Shown in pieces: positions 34,599 to 43,653 of a stretch of 64,000 bases of DNA. Below the pieces are notes generated by a model. The model saw nothing but the letters and a program-made list of their open reading frames with translations. It ran no database searches and had not been told where the DNA came from. Source of the DNA: Chryseosolibacter sp964551035. Its GTDB lineage: Bacteria; Bacteroidota; Bacteroidia; Cytophagales; Cyclobacteriaceae. The DNA lies in the NCBI GenBank assembly GCA_964551035.1, contig CAZKBK010000002.1, positions 165,391 through 229,390 of the forward strand, given 5' to 3'. The position numbers were made by a program, and so were the translations under genes. Positions within the stretch are counted from its first letter, which is position 1, and each line of letters opens with the position of its first letter.

Positions 34599-35150
34599 AT
34601 GGAAAAGGTTAAGGTTGTGAAGGTTGAAAAGGTTGAAAATAAGGAGCCGCATCGGAAACTGGCGATCGCGCTCTCCGTTGTGGTGCCTTTGGTCGTTGCC
34701 GTCCTGTTTGGAATGCCCAAGATCGAAGGGTACGATTTCACGTTCCTGCCACCGATCTATGCGACGCTGAACGGTTTGACGGCCGTATTGCTGGTGACGG
34801 CAGTGTTCGCCATCCGGCGGGGAAACCGCAGGCTGCATGAGATGCTTATGAAGACCTGCCTGACGCTTTCCAGCCTGTTCCTGTTGATGTATGTGGCCTA
34901 TCACACAACAACGGAATCGACCTCATTCGGAGGGGAGGGTGCTGTGAGATATGTCTATTTTTTCGTGCTGGTTACGCACATTTTGCTCTCGATTACTGTT
35001 ATTCCGCTGGTATTGTTCACCTTTGTGAGGGCGTTGGCGGGCAATTTCGACCGCCACAGGGCGCTGGCCAGGTATACATTCCCATTGTGGCTGTATGTCG
35101 CCGTCTCCGGGGTGATCGTATACGCGATGATCAGCCCGTATTACACTTAA
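34599..35150 (+). CDS. DUF420 membrane protein
   Basis: The 183-residue protein has five membrane helices after a basic N-terminal stretch that is a short nucleotide repeat in the gene (GTTGAAAAG units giving K-V-E-K-V-E). The core, with conserved H-E-M-L-M-K-T and Y-H-x-T plus F-D-R-H-R-A-L-A-R-Y-T-F-P-L-W-L-Y-V, matches DUF420, a CtaG-like family often found beside cytochrome oxidase genes and suspected in oxidase assembly. It starts four bases after the SCO-like gene. Confidence 0.88.
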   Translation: MEKVKVVKVEKVENKEPHRKLAIALSVVVPLVVAVLFGMPKIEGYDFTFLPPIYATLNGLTAVLLVTAVFAIRRGNRRLHEMLMKTCLTLSSLFLLMYVAYHTTTESTSFGGEGAVRYVYFFVLVTHILLSITVIPLVLFTFVRALAGNFDRHRALARYTFPLWLYVAVSGVIVYAMISPYYT

Positions 35151-35160
35151 ACCGACGCAA

Positions 35161-35415
35161 ATGAGAGGCTTATTGATAACCGTCTGTCTTTTCTTTCTCG
35201 GGTCCGGAACGGCGCTTGCGCAATGCGCGATGTGCCGCACGACGCTGGAGAACAATTTCAGCAATGGAAATCCCGGGATCGGTGCCGGAATAAACACGGG
35301 GATATTGTATCTCCTGGCGCTGCCGTATCTCATTGCCATTGTTTTGGGTTACTTGTGGTATAAATCGAGCAGGAATGGCCAACAGGAGCAAGGCAGCAGC
35401 CATGCTGCAAGGTAG
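35161..35415 (+). CDS. Small exported membrane protein with a CAMC motif
   Basis: The 84-residue product has a signal peptide (to about A-L-A-Q, residue 20), directly followed by C-A-M-C-R, then one membrane helix (about 44-64) and a basic tail. A family with this pattern is common next to Bacteroidota oxidase genes; the role is unknown, though a CxxC at the mature N-terminus suggests metal or thiol chemistry. Its end overlaps the DUF983 gene by 41 bases. Confidence 0.7.
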   Translation: MRGLLITVCLFFLGSGTALAQCAMCRTTLENNFSNGNPGIGAGINTGILYLLALPYLIAIVLGYLWYKSSRNGQQEQGSSHAAR

Positions 35416-35758
35416 ATGTCCGCGGTGCAGGGAGGGGCAGATATTTTCCTATCCGGTCGCCTCGAGACCTTTTGGATTTAACAAGATGAATGAGCGGTGC
35501 CCGCATTGCGAGGTGCGCCTGGAGCCGGAACCCGGCTTCTACCAGGGTGCCATGTACGTGAGCTACGCCATTACGGTAATGTGCATGGTTGCCGTGAGCC
35601 TGGTCTTGTGGACGCTGGGTGACTTTTCCGAATGGGTCTATGTCGGCGTGGTCATCGGCGTGATGTTCCTGCTCATCCCGTTCAACTATCGGGTGTCGCG
35701 GATTATTTATCTGTATGCGTTTGGCGGGGTCAAATACGATCCACGCCTGTCAACCTAA
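35375..35758 (+). CDS. DUF983 membrane protein with zinc-ribbon cysteines
   Basis: The start at 35375 (MANRSKAAAMLQG) follows an AGCAGGA stretch. The 127-residue protein has two CxxC pairs (C-P-R-C near 14-17 and C-P-H-C near 42-45) forming a likely zinc ribbon, then the DUF983 helices (about 62-82 and 90-112). The family occurs near oxidase genes but has no known function. It overlaps the preceding gene, indicating translational coupling. Confidence 0.85.
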   Translation: MANRSKAAAMLQGRCPRCREGQIFSYPVASRPFGFNKMNERCPHCEVRLEPEPGFYQGAMYVSYAITVMCMVAVSLVLWTLGDFSEWVYVGVVIGVMFLLIPFNYRVSRIIYLYAFGGVKYDPRLST

Positions 35759-35797
35759 ATGCTTAACTTTATTGCGCCCATTAATGCGTGAGCGCCA

Positions 35798-38700
35798 TTG
35801 AAGTCACGATCAAGATTCCTGCTTTACCTTTTTTTGATCTTCCTGCTCACGGGAATCGCGGGTGCGTGGTTTTCGTTTCAACCCGATCCACCCGCAGCCG
35901 TTGCCGAGCGTATCGCTACCCGGATCGGGGACGAACTGCACCGCATTGACGAGCAAGCCCCAGGTATTATCGCTGGCGTCGGCACGCCCGGTCTGATTAC
36001 GGATGTGAGCTATCCGTTTTTCGTCTATGATGGCGATTCCCTTTTGTACTGGTCCGACAACCAGTTTGTCCCGACACCGCCCATGGTGTCGGACGACTTT
36101 TCCGTGAAGTTGATCAAGACGGGCACAGAGGCCTTTCTGGCCAAGAAGATCCGGGTGAACAACGATCGTTACGTTGTTGTACTGGTGTTGCTTCAGCGAA
36201 ACTACATCATCAACAACGCGTACCTGAACCCCGAGTGGAACGAAAGGATATTCGCTACCGGGAATTTTGTCATTCACGAACCTTATTCACCCATAGGCGT
36301 ACCGGTATGCCTTCCCGACCATTGTCTTTTCAGCATTTCATTTCACACGGAAGGGTTTCCGACCAATTCTTCCCTCCGGACGCTGTCCACCGTTTTGCTC
36401 TTCCTGGCGTTGGGTTTCCTCATCGCGTGGGCGGGTGGGCGCATTGTCGTCGTCGGGCGCCGTTGGCCGGAGGTGGCATTCGGAATGATGATCGTGGGGT
36501 GGTGGGCCATCCGGTGGGCCATGACGGCGACGGGATTCCCACACGACTTTGTCCAAAGCAACCTATTCGATCCGCAGTTCTTCGCTTCGTCGGCGCTGAA
36601 TTCATCTATGGGTGATTTGTTGATCAACACGCTGGCCGTTCTCGTCATCTGCTACTACGTGTTTAAAAACTATTTTCGTTTTCGGATTACGCAGTGGCGC
36701 AAGGCCCCCGTTTGGAGGTGGCCCGTAATGGTGTTTTGTGGTTTATGCATCCTTTTCTCAGGGTTGTTTCCTTTTGTCGTTATCCAGACGATCTCCAATA
36801 ATTCGTCGCTCGCCCTGGACATCTCCCAATCGCTGGCATTTAGTCCCCTGCGCGCGGTGGCGTTCGCGGTGGTATTGCTTTCCGGCATTTGCGCCTTCTT
36901 CTTTGCGCACGCGTTCATCCGGATACTCGCAGCCGACTCCAGCACCCTGCGGCCCGTTTTAGCCTTCGTGCTGGCGGCGGGAATATTTGTTTTGATCAAC
37001 GAAGTTACCGCCCAGCGGTATGGTGCGGCCCTTGTGATTACCTCCGGGTATTTCGGTTCGGTGCTTTTTCTCCGGCTCTATGGCAGCCTCAAGCGGCTGA
37101 GCTTTAACACGTTCGCCTACCTCTTCGTGGGTGTATTTTGCTTTTCGCTTATCGGCGGATTTGGGGTCGACCATTTTAGCCGAAAGGAGAAGATCGAAAG
37201 TCAGTTTCGGTTTGCAAACAATTTTCTGATCGATCGCGACATTTTCGGTGAGTTCCTCCTCGCGGAAACAGCGAACAAGATCGCCAACGATGCTTTCACC
37301 CAAACGCGGATGACGAGCCCCTTTCTCAACAAGGATGCCATCGGCCAGAAAATACGGCAGTTCTTTCTTCCCAGTTATTTCAACAAGTACGAGGTCGAGA
37401 TCTACATGTTCAACGCGCTGGGCCAGCCGTTGAGCGACAACACCAATTCCGACATGAAGGATATGGTAAGTCGCTACGAGGCCGATCCTTTCAGCACCCA
37501 GTACGAGGGGATCTATTTTGTCAACAATCCGGCCAGCGATGTCACGCAAAAGTACGTCGTGGTCGTGCCCATCGAACGGCTCAACGCGCCTGCCGGGTCG
37601 GTGGTGGTAGAGCTGTCGTTGAAAAAAGTTATTCCGGAGAGCGTTTACCCTGAACTCCTGGTCGACTATGGCTTTCAGCAGTTTTACCGCACACAGGACC
37701 TCAGCTATGCACTGTATGCCAATGGCAGGCTGGTGTTCACCTCGGGAGATTTCAACTACCAGAAGTTTTTCGACCGGTCGTGGCTCGGAAACATCAGCCT
37801 CTACACCGAGGGGGTTTCTTTCCACGCCTTCGATCATATCGCCCAGGAAGACAACAATAACCGCGTGGCGGTTGTTTCGACGCCCCGCAGCCCGCTAGAC
37901 TACCGGATTGCAAACTTTTCGTTCCTTTTCGTATTGGGGCTCTTCATCATCCTGTCGATGATCTTTGTGCAGGGTCTTTACAACTATTTGAAAGGCCGGA
38001 GGTTGTTTTTCTCGGCGCGGATTCAGCTCTATCTCAATCTCGCTTTTTTTATACCGCTCATAATCGTCAGTGTCACAACGCTTGGACTTACAAGCAAAGC
38101 ATCGCAGCAACAGTTGGACGCCGAGTACCTGAACAAGTCGCGGGTATTCGGCGAAGAGATCATCTCTTCCCTGACGGCATACCTTTCGGGAAACGAGCCG
38201 TCCGCGGAACCTTTTACGAGCCGGCTGACTGAACTCGCCCACCTCTCCAACGTGGATGCGAACATCTACACCCCCGACGGAAGGTTGCTCGCCACCAGCC
38301 AACCGAAGATCTTTGAAAGTAATTTGTTATCGCCGTACATCAACCCCACTGCCTTTGAGCGTATTGCCGGGGGAGAAACCGCCCTTATCGAGTCCGAGCG
38401 CGTGGGCGATCTCCATTATTTCGTGGCGTACGCTTCATTGAACTCGAGTCAAACCGGAGAGCTGAATGGTATCCTTGGAATACCGTTCTTTCAATCGGCA
38501 TACTACCTGGAGAAGGCCCAGATCGTGATGCTCACCAACATCCTCAACATTTTTGCAGTCATCTTTATCATCCTCCTCACGCTATCCTACTTCGTGTCGG
38601 AATGGCTGACGTTTCCGCTGCAGTTTATCACGCAATCACTGCGGAAGACCACGCTGACGAAGGTAAACCAGCCGTTGAAATGGAATGCCGACGACGAAAT

Positions 38701-39436
38701 CGGGCTCATGGTCAAGGAATACAACACCATGCTCTATAAACTCAGTGAGAGCAAGGATGAGCTTGAGCAAACCCAACGCGAAAAAGCGTGGCGCGAGATC
38801 GCCCAACAGGTTGCGCATGAGATAAAGAACCCGCTCACGCCCATGAAGTTGACCCTGCAACAGCTCGAACGTGCCCTACAGGCTGGAGAACAGTCGCCGG
38901 AGAAAACCAGGAAGGCGATCACCGCGCTGCTTTCCCAGGTGGACGCATTGAACGGCATTGCTTCATCGTTTAGCGGATTTGCCAAAATGCCCGAGCCGGT
39001 GATCAGGCGACTTGACCTGGTCACGGCCCTGCAGCGGACGGTGGATCTTCATAAAACGTCGGCGGACATTCAATTCAAGCCGGAAGCCCAGAACGTCGCG
39101 GTGATGGGCGATGAGCAGATGTTGAGCCGGACCTTCTCCAACCTCATTCTCAACGGGATGCAGGCCGGCATTCCCGGACAACGCGTCAGGATCCATGTCA
39201 CGCTACGTATTCAGAATGGCAAAGCACGCATCGAATTTCGGGACAATGGTCGTGGCATCGATCCTGCCATCGCCGATCGCATTTTTCTTCCGCACTTCAG
39301 CACCAAAAAATCCGGATCCGGCCTGGGTCTGGCCATTGCCCGGCAGGGTCTCGAGCAGATGAAAGGACGAATGTGGTTTGAATCGAAGGGGTCTCATGGC
39401 ACGTCGTTCTTTGTGGAGATTCCCCTCGAGCACTGA
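35798..39436 (+). CDS. Very large NtrY-like sensor histidine kinase
   Basis: The frame begins with TTG at 35798 (product MKSRSRFLLYLF); no better in-frame start is near. The 1212-residue protein has a first helix (about 7-25), a periplasmic part, a cluster of about eight helices (roughly 190-460), a second large extracytoplasmic sensor region with two helices (about 715-735 and 755-775), a last helix near 915-935, a HAMP-like linker, a HisKA domain with H-E-I-K-N-P-L-T-P-M-K near 1008-1018 and a HATPase domain (D-N-G-R-G-I-D; G-S-G-L-G-L-A-I-A). No response regulator gene is adjacent, so it is an orphan kinase here. The signal is unknown. Confidence 0.88.
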   Translation: MKSRSRFLLYLFLIFLLTGIAGAWFSFQPDPPAAVAERIATRIGDELHRIDEQAPGIIAGVGTPGLITDVSYPFFVYDGDSLLYWSDNQFVPTPPMVSDDFSVKLIKTGTEAFLAKKIRVNNDRYVVVLVLLQRNYIINNAYLNPEWNERIFATGNFVIHEPYSPIGVPVCLPDHCLFSISFHTEGFPTNSSLRTLSTVLLFLALGFLIAWAGGRIVVVGRRWPEVAFGMMIVGWWAIRWAMTATGFPHDFVQSNLFDPQFFASSALNSSMGDLLINTLAVLVICYYVFKNYFRFRITQWRKAPVWRWPVMVFCGLCILFSGLFPFVVIQTISNNSSLALDISQSLAFSPLRAVAFAVVLLSGICAFFFAHAFIRILAADSSTLRPVLAFVLAAGIFVLINEVTAQRYGAALVITSGYFGSVLFLRLYGSLKRLSFNTFAYLFVGVFCFSLIGGFGVDHFSRKEKIESQFRFANNFLIDRDIFGEFLLAETANKIANDAFTQTRMTSPFLNKDAIGQKIRQFFLPSYFNKYEVEIYMFNALGQPLSDNTNSDMKDMVSRYEADPFSTQYEGIYFVNNPASDVTQKYVVVVPIERLNAPAGSVVVELSLKKVIPESVYPELLVDYGFQQFYRTQDLSYALYANGRLVFTSGDFNYQKFFDRSWLGNISLYTEGVSFHAFDHIAQEDNNNRVAVVSTPRSPLDYRIANFSFLFVLGLFIILSMIFVQGLYNYLKGRRLFFSARIQLYLNLAFFIPLIIVSVTTLGLTSKASQQQLDAEYLNKSRVFGEEIISSLTAYLSGNEPSAEPFTSRLTELAHLSNVDANIYTPDGRLLATSQPKIFESNLLSPYINPTAFERIAGGETALIESERVGDLHYFVAYASLNSSQTGELNGILGIPFFQSAYYLEKAQIVMLTNILNIFAVIFIILLTLSYFVSEWLTFPLQFITQSLRKTTLTKVNQPLKWNADDEIGLMVKEYNTMLYKLSESKDELEQTQREKAWREIAQQVAHEIKNPLTPMKLTLQQLERALQAGEQSPEKTRKAITALLSQVDALNGIASSFSGFAKMPEPVIRRLDLVTALQRTVDLHKTSADIQFKPEAQNVAVMGDEQMLSRTFSNLILNGMQAGIPGQRVRIHVTLRIQNGKARIEFRDNGRGIDPAIADRIFLPHFSTKKSGSGLGLAIARQGLEQMKGRMWFESKGSHGTSFFVEIPLEH

Positions 39437-39480
39437 CCGCCCGCTGATGAAAGTCGATACCTGATCCTCGTGATTGCCGG

Positions 39481-39681
39481 TCAGGGAAAGGTTCTCAGGA
39501 ACGTCTCCTTGAAGTTGGGGACGAGAAGGTCGCGGAGAACTTCCTCACCTTTGAATGCCCGGGCCTGGAACGAAACCACGACGCTTTTCAGGTAACCGGC
39601 CTGGTCAGGCTCTTCACAAGAAACATCTGCAATGCGTTCAATCAGCAAATGTGGGTAAGGAAAAAGAATTTCAACCAGGCT
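39481..39681 (-). pseudogene. Orphan coding remnant of unknown family
   Basis: On the minus strand a 66-codon open stretch with protein-like composition runs from just after a TAA (39682-39684) to a TGA at 39481-39483: it includes F-P-Y-P-H-L-L-I-E-R-I-A-D-V, S-V-V-V-S-F-Q-A-R-A-F-K-G and P-N-F-K-E-T-F-L-R-T-F. It has no ATG start; the nearest ATG upstream is in another frame. I read it as the C-terminal remnant of a decayed gene. I do not recognise the family. Confidence 0.4.
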
Positions 39682-39874
39682 TTACCGCGTGATGTAGGAT
39701 GCATCCGGCGATAATCCAAAAAAATGCGCCGCCTGCGCCGCGTTTGATGGTCGTTTCACCCGATTTTGCGATAGAATATTTTGGCAATTGCCATGATTGT
39801 CCTAATTTTCGACCAGCACCCACCTCACCGGCGCCATGGCAATCTGCATGGTTGGCCTGCCGCGTTAACCGTCG

Positions 39875-39912
39875 GCTGACGTAAGTCAGCGTTCCCTATG
39901 ACTGGAGTCATA
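39875..39912 (+). promoter_or_regulatory. Two tandem Crp/Fnr-type operators before the nos operon
   Basis: Two perfect palindromes share the core TGAC-N4-GTCA: GCTGACGTAAGTCAGC (39875-39890) and TATGACTGGAGTCATA (39897-39912), 22 bases apart centre to centre. A CATTTTTG sequence at 39934-39941 resembles the TAnnTTTG -7 box. It would put the second site near -42, the usual place for an activating Crp/Fnr protein. Confidence 0.7.
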
Positions 39913-39993
39913 GACAGGCACGTTTGTTATACCCATTTTTGAATCGCAGTGAAAGGAAACTCAACGACAATAACCAATAAATCTGCAAACACT

Positions 39994-40479
39994 ATGAAAC
40001 AATTTCCCGCAATGTTGCTTCTGGCCGTGCTGTTTTTCGCTTGCGGCCCAGATCGGTCAAATGAACAAGCTGCCGCTGGAGACGATCCCTATGGGGCGGT
40101 TCCGGATCCCAGCAGCGCCGTCTCCGACAATGCCGATGATGGCAAAGGTATCGGAGCGGTAAAGGAGGTGACCCTTAACACGCCACTTGAAGGGGATCGG
40201 GTCACGCGAGGCAAAGCCATATACGAAATGAAGTGCCAGGCCTGCCACCGGCTTGATGAGACGCGTGTCGTGGGGCCGGGTTGGAAAGGCGTTACCGAAA
40301 GACGCAAACCCGAGTGGATCATGAACATGATCACCAATGTGGACGTCATGCTCGACCAGGATCCTGAAGCCCGGAAATTGCTTGAACTCTGTCTCACCCG
40401 AATGCCGAACCAGAACGTCAGCCTTGGTGATGCCCGCGATGTTCTTGAATTCATGCGCGAAAATGACGGCGAAAAATAG
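39994..40479 (+). CDS. Lipoprotein cytochrome c of the nos cluster
   Basis: The ATG at 39994 gives a lipoprotein signal (L-F-F-A-C, Cys17); a GTG at 39949 is in frame but lacks a signal. The 161-residue protein has one haem motif (CQACH) near 83-87 and a plausible axial Met in T-R-M-P-N-Q. Such cytochromes precede nosZ in Bacteroidota and probably feed electrons to NosZ. It is the first gene behind the two Crp/Fnr sites, and nosZ starts 28 bases after it. Confidence 0.88.
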   Translation: MKQFPAMLLLAVLFFACGPDRSNEQAAAGDDPYGAVPDPSSAVSDNADDGKGIGAVKEVTLNTPLEGDRVTRGKAIYEMKCQACHRLDETRVVGPGWKGVTERRKPEWIMNMITNVDVMLDQDPEARKLLELCLTRMPNQNVSLGDARDVLEFMRENDGEK

Positions 40480-40506
40480 TTTGAAGCCCTGATTAACCCG
40501 AACATC

Positions 40507-42489
40507 ATGAAGAATAAAATGCTATGGGGAATGGCTGGCATTATTGCGGCCTTCTCGATCTATAGTTGCAAGCCGAAAGGCCCCGAATCCGCATCCACCG
40601 GCGATGCCGCCGAAAGAGTTTATGTCCCGCCTGGCCAGTACGACGAGTTCTACAACTTCGTATCCGGAGGGTTCAACGGCCAGATGAGCGTCTACGGCAT
40701 ACCCAGCGGGCGTTTGATAAAGATTATTCCCGTGTTTTCCGTTCAGCCCGAGAACGGCTGGGGTTACAGCGAAGAGACGAAGCCGATGCTCAATACCTCA
40801 CACGGATTTGTGCCGTGGGATGACCTTCACCACGTGGCCATATCGACAACGGATGGCGTGCACGATGGACGCTGGGTCTTCGCCAACGGAAACAATACCC
40901 CGCGGGTGGCGCGCCTTGGCCTGAAATCGTTCCGTACCGAAGAGATCATCGAAATCCCCAACAGCGGCGGAAACCACTCTTCACCTTTCATCACCGAAAA
41001 CACGGAATACGTAATCGCCGGAACGCGCTTTAGCATTCCCATGCGGAACGCGGATGTACCGATCGATTCTTACAAGGAAAATTTCAAGGGCTCCATCAGT
41101 TTTATCAGCGTTGACTCGGTGACCGGGCATATGGACATCGCATTTCAGTTGCGGACACCCGGTTTCAACTACGACCTGAGCCACGGCGGAAAGGGACCTT
41201 CACATGACTGGTTCTTCTTCTCGACCTATAACACCGAGCAAGCGCACACGCTGCTGGAAGTAAACGCCTCCCAACGCGACAAGGACTTTATTCTTGCGGT
41301 TAACTGGAAGAAGGCGGAACAACTGGTGGCCCAGGGCGAAGGCGTGGTGGAGAAAGTCCGCTATGCGCATAACCTCTACGATGAAAGGACCCATTCGGCC
41401 ACTTCAACCATCCGTACGGAGGTAAAGGTGCTCGATATTACCAAATACCCCGGGCTTGCATACTTCATCCCCTGCCCGAAGTCGCCCCATGGCGCGGACG
41501 TTGATCCGACAGGGGAGTACATCGTCGGTAGCGGAAAGCTCGCTGCCACCATGCCGGTGTTCTCGTTCACGAAGATGCTTAACGCCATCGAGAATGAAGA
41601 ATTCGAGGGCGACTTTGAGGGAATCCCTGTCTTCAAGTACGAAGCGGTGCTCCACGGAGAGGTTCAGAAGCCGGGCCTCGGCCCGCTCCATACCGAATTC
41701 GATGCCAAAGGAAATGCCTACACGTCTATGTTTGTCTCTTCCGAGATCGTGAAGTGGAATGTGGAGACCCTGGAAATCCTCGACCGCGTGCCGACGTACT
41801 ACTCGATCGGTCACCTGAGCGTGTTGGGAGGCCCCACCCGGGAACCGTATGGCAAATACATGGTCGCCTATAACAAGATCACCAAGGATCGTTATCTGCC
41901 GACGGGTCCCGAGCTTGCGCAGTCCGCGCAGTTGTACGACATCTCCGGCGACAAGATCCAGCTTCTGCTCGACTTTCCTACCGTGGGCGAGCCACACTAC
42001 GCCGAGGCCATTCCCGCCGACATGATCAGGGACCAATCCATCAGGTTTTATAAACTTGAGGAGAATGAGCACCCCTATGCCGCGAAAGGTGAAGGACAGA
42101 CGAACGTGGAGCGCAAAGGAAAAGAAGTACACGTGAAGATGACGGCCATTCGTTCTCACCTGACTCCGGATAATATCGAAGGTGTGCAGGTCGGCGACGA
42201 GGTGTATTTTCACGTGACTAACCTTGAACAGGATTGGGATGTGCCGCACGGCTTCGCCATCAAGGGCGCCGGCAACGCGGAGATCCTCATCATGCCGGGA
42301 GAAACACAGACCTTCAAGTGGATACCGGAAGAGCAGGGTGTGTACCCCTTCTATTGCACGGACTTCTGTTCGGCCCTTCACCAGGAGATGTCGGGATATA
42401 TCCGTGTCTCGCCAAAGGGTTCGTCAACACCGATCAAGTTCGGGACCGGGGTCGTGGAACCGACCGGCGGAACGGGCGCGGGAAATTGA
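40507..42489 (+). CDS. nosZ: Nitrous oxide reductase, clade II (lipoprotein-type)
   Basis: The 660-residue product begins with a Sec/lipoprotein-like signal (S-I-Y-S-C, Cys21) and not the twin-arginine signal of clade I. The seven-bladed propeller holds the CuZ histidines (D-D-L-H-H-V near 98, G-N-H-S-S-P, D-L-S-H-G-G, P-H-G-A-D-V). The C-terminal cupredoxin has the CuA site (G-F-A-I-K-G, then C-T-D-F-C-S-A-L-H-Q-E-M near 618-629). It reduces N2O to N2 in the periplasm. Confidence 0.97.
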   Translation: MKNKMLWGMAGIIAAFSIYSCKPKGPESASTGDAAERVYVPPGQYDEFYNFVSGGFNGQMSVYGIPSGRLIKIIPVFSVQPENGWGYSEETKPMLNTSHGFVPWDDLHHVAISTTDGVHDGRWVFANGNNTPRVARLGLKSFRTEEIIEIPNSGGNHSSPFITENTEYVIAGTRFSIPMRNADVPIDSYKENFKGSISFISVDSVTGHMDIAFQLRTPGFNYDLSHGGKGPSHDWFFFSTYNTEQAHTLLEVNASQRDKDFILAVNWKKAEQLVAQGEGVVEKVRYAHNLYDERTHSATSTIRTEVKVLDITKYPGLAYFIPCPKSPHGADVDPTGEYIVGSGKLAATMPVFSFTKMLNAIENEEFEGDFEGIPVFKYEAVLHGEVQKPGLGPLHTEFDAKGNAYTSMFVSSEIVKWNVETLEILDRVPTYYSIGHLSVLGGPTREPYGKYMVAYNKITKDRYLPTGPELAQSAQLYDISGDKIQLLLDFPTVGEPHYAEAIPADMIRDQSIRFYKLEENEHPYAAKGEGQTNVERKGKEVHVKMTAIRSHLTPDNIEGVQVGDEVYFHVTNLEQDWDVPHGFAIKGAGNAEILIMPGETQTFKWIPEEQGVYPFYCTDFCSALHQEMSGYIRVSPKGSSTPIKFGTGVVEPTGGTGAGN

Positions 42490-42591
42490 GAATGAGAAAA
42501 GGTTTGCAGGTTTGAATGATCCTCGTCCCTTCCCCCGAATCACGCGGGGCCACGGGACGGGGACATTCCTTTTCATCTAAAAACACACGCC

Positions 42592-43206
42592 ATGAACAAT
42601 CTAACGTCAGTGTCAAGAGTTCTCGTCGCGGTTTCAGCATTGCTGATGGTGTCGGCATATTTTGTGCCCCTTTGGCAGATCGCGATGTGGGCTCCGCAAT
42701 ACCCGGAGGGTTTGGTCATGAGGATATGGATCGACAATATCACCGGCGACGTGAAGATCATCAGCGCGCTCAACCACTATATTGGTATGCGCCATATTGA
42801 AGTGAGCATGTTTCCGGAGTTCCAGTACATGATCTACATTGTCGGCTTCGTGATTGGCTTTGGCCTCCTGACGGCGATCATAAACAAGCGCGCCATGTTG
42901 TGGGCCTTTGTTCTTATCATCCTGGCGTGCGGCGTCGCCGCGCTGGTTGACTTCTACCTGTGGGGCTACGATTACGGCCACAACCTCGATCCGAATGCGG
43001 CTATTGTCGTGCCGGGCATGGCTTACCAGCCGCCATTGATCGGTACAAAGCAATTGCTCAACTTCACGGCATTTTCCGGCCCGGATACGGGCGGCTGGAT
43101 CTTCCTCCTGGCGGGGTGCATGGTCATCGGGGCCTTGGTTTATGAGATATATCGTTCACGAAAGACACGGCTGGCGGGTGTGGAGCGTCTGTACCCAAAT
43201 ACCTAA
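42592..43206 (+). CDS. Conserved membrane protein of the nos cluster
   Basis: The 204-residue protein has about four to five membrane helices (near 7-27, 78-98, 105-124 and 160-190). Between helix one and two is a soluble loop with I-R/H-residues (H-Y-I-G-M-R-H-I) that could face the periplasm. It occupies the place of the small membrane protein found next to clade II nosZ genes (a NosB-like position), and may help NosZ maturation or electron supply. That role is inferred only from position. Confidence 0.7.
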   Translation: MNNLTSVSRVLVAVSALLMVSAYFVPLWQIAMWAPQYPEGLVMRIWIDNITGDVKIISALNHYIGMRHIEVSMFPEFQYMIYIVGFVIGFGLLTAIINKRAMLWAFVLIILACGVAALVDFYLWGYDYGHNLDPNAAIVVPGMAYQPPLIGTKQLLNFTAFSGPDTGGWIFLLAGCMVIGALVYEIYRSRKTRLAGVERLYPNT

Positions 43207-43221
43207 CAATAACGAACAGAA

Positions 43222-43653
43222 ATGAGAATACTGACTATAATCACCTTTCTTGTCGTACTCACCTCGTGCACGGTGGAACCCGAGCCCATTGCCTACGGCG
43301 AAGACGCCTGCCATCATTGCAAGATGACCCTGATGGACACGAAATTCGGCGCGGAGCTGGTGACGCAAAAGGGTAAAGTATACAAGTTCGATGATGTAAA
43401 CTGCATGTTGAATTTTTACCATTCGGGAGCCGTCCCTGCTGACCAATTTGCGTATAAGCTTGTTGTTGACTTCTCGCGGCCTTCGACGCTCATCGAGTCG
43501 GCGGACGCGTTCTATCTCAAATCTCCAGAGATCAAGAGCCCGATGGCGAGCCATGTGGCCGCTTTCCGGACTCAGGATTCCTTAAAGCAGGCTCAATCGG
43601 AGTTGGGGGGTATCTACATGGTGTGGGGTGAACTTGTTTCGCAATTCAAATAA
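43222..43653 (+). CDS. nosL: NosL copper-chaperone lipoprotein
   Basis: The 143-residue product has a lipoprotein signal (V-L-T-S-C, Cys16) followed by the NosL pattern: C-H-H-C-K-M near 30-35 as likely copper site, F-G-A-E-L-V-T and K-F-D-D-V-N-C-M near 68-75. NosL delivers copper to NosZ. Its TAA stop overlaps the ATG of nosD by one base, so the two are translationally coupled. Confidence 0.93.
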   Translation: MRILTIITFLVVLTSCTVEPEPIAYGEDACHHCKMTLMDTKFGAELVTQKGKVYKFDDVNCMLNFYHSGAVPADQFAYKLVVDFSRPSTLIESADAFYLKSPEIKSPMASHVAAFRTQDSLKQAQSELGGIYMVWGELVSQFK

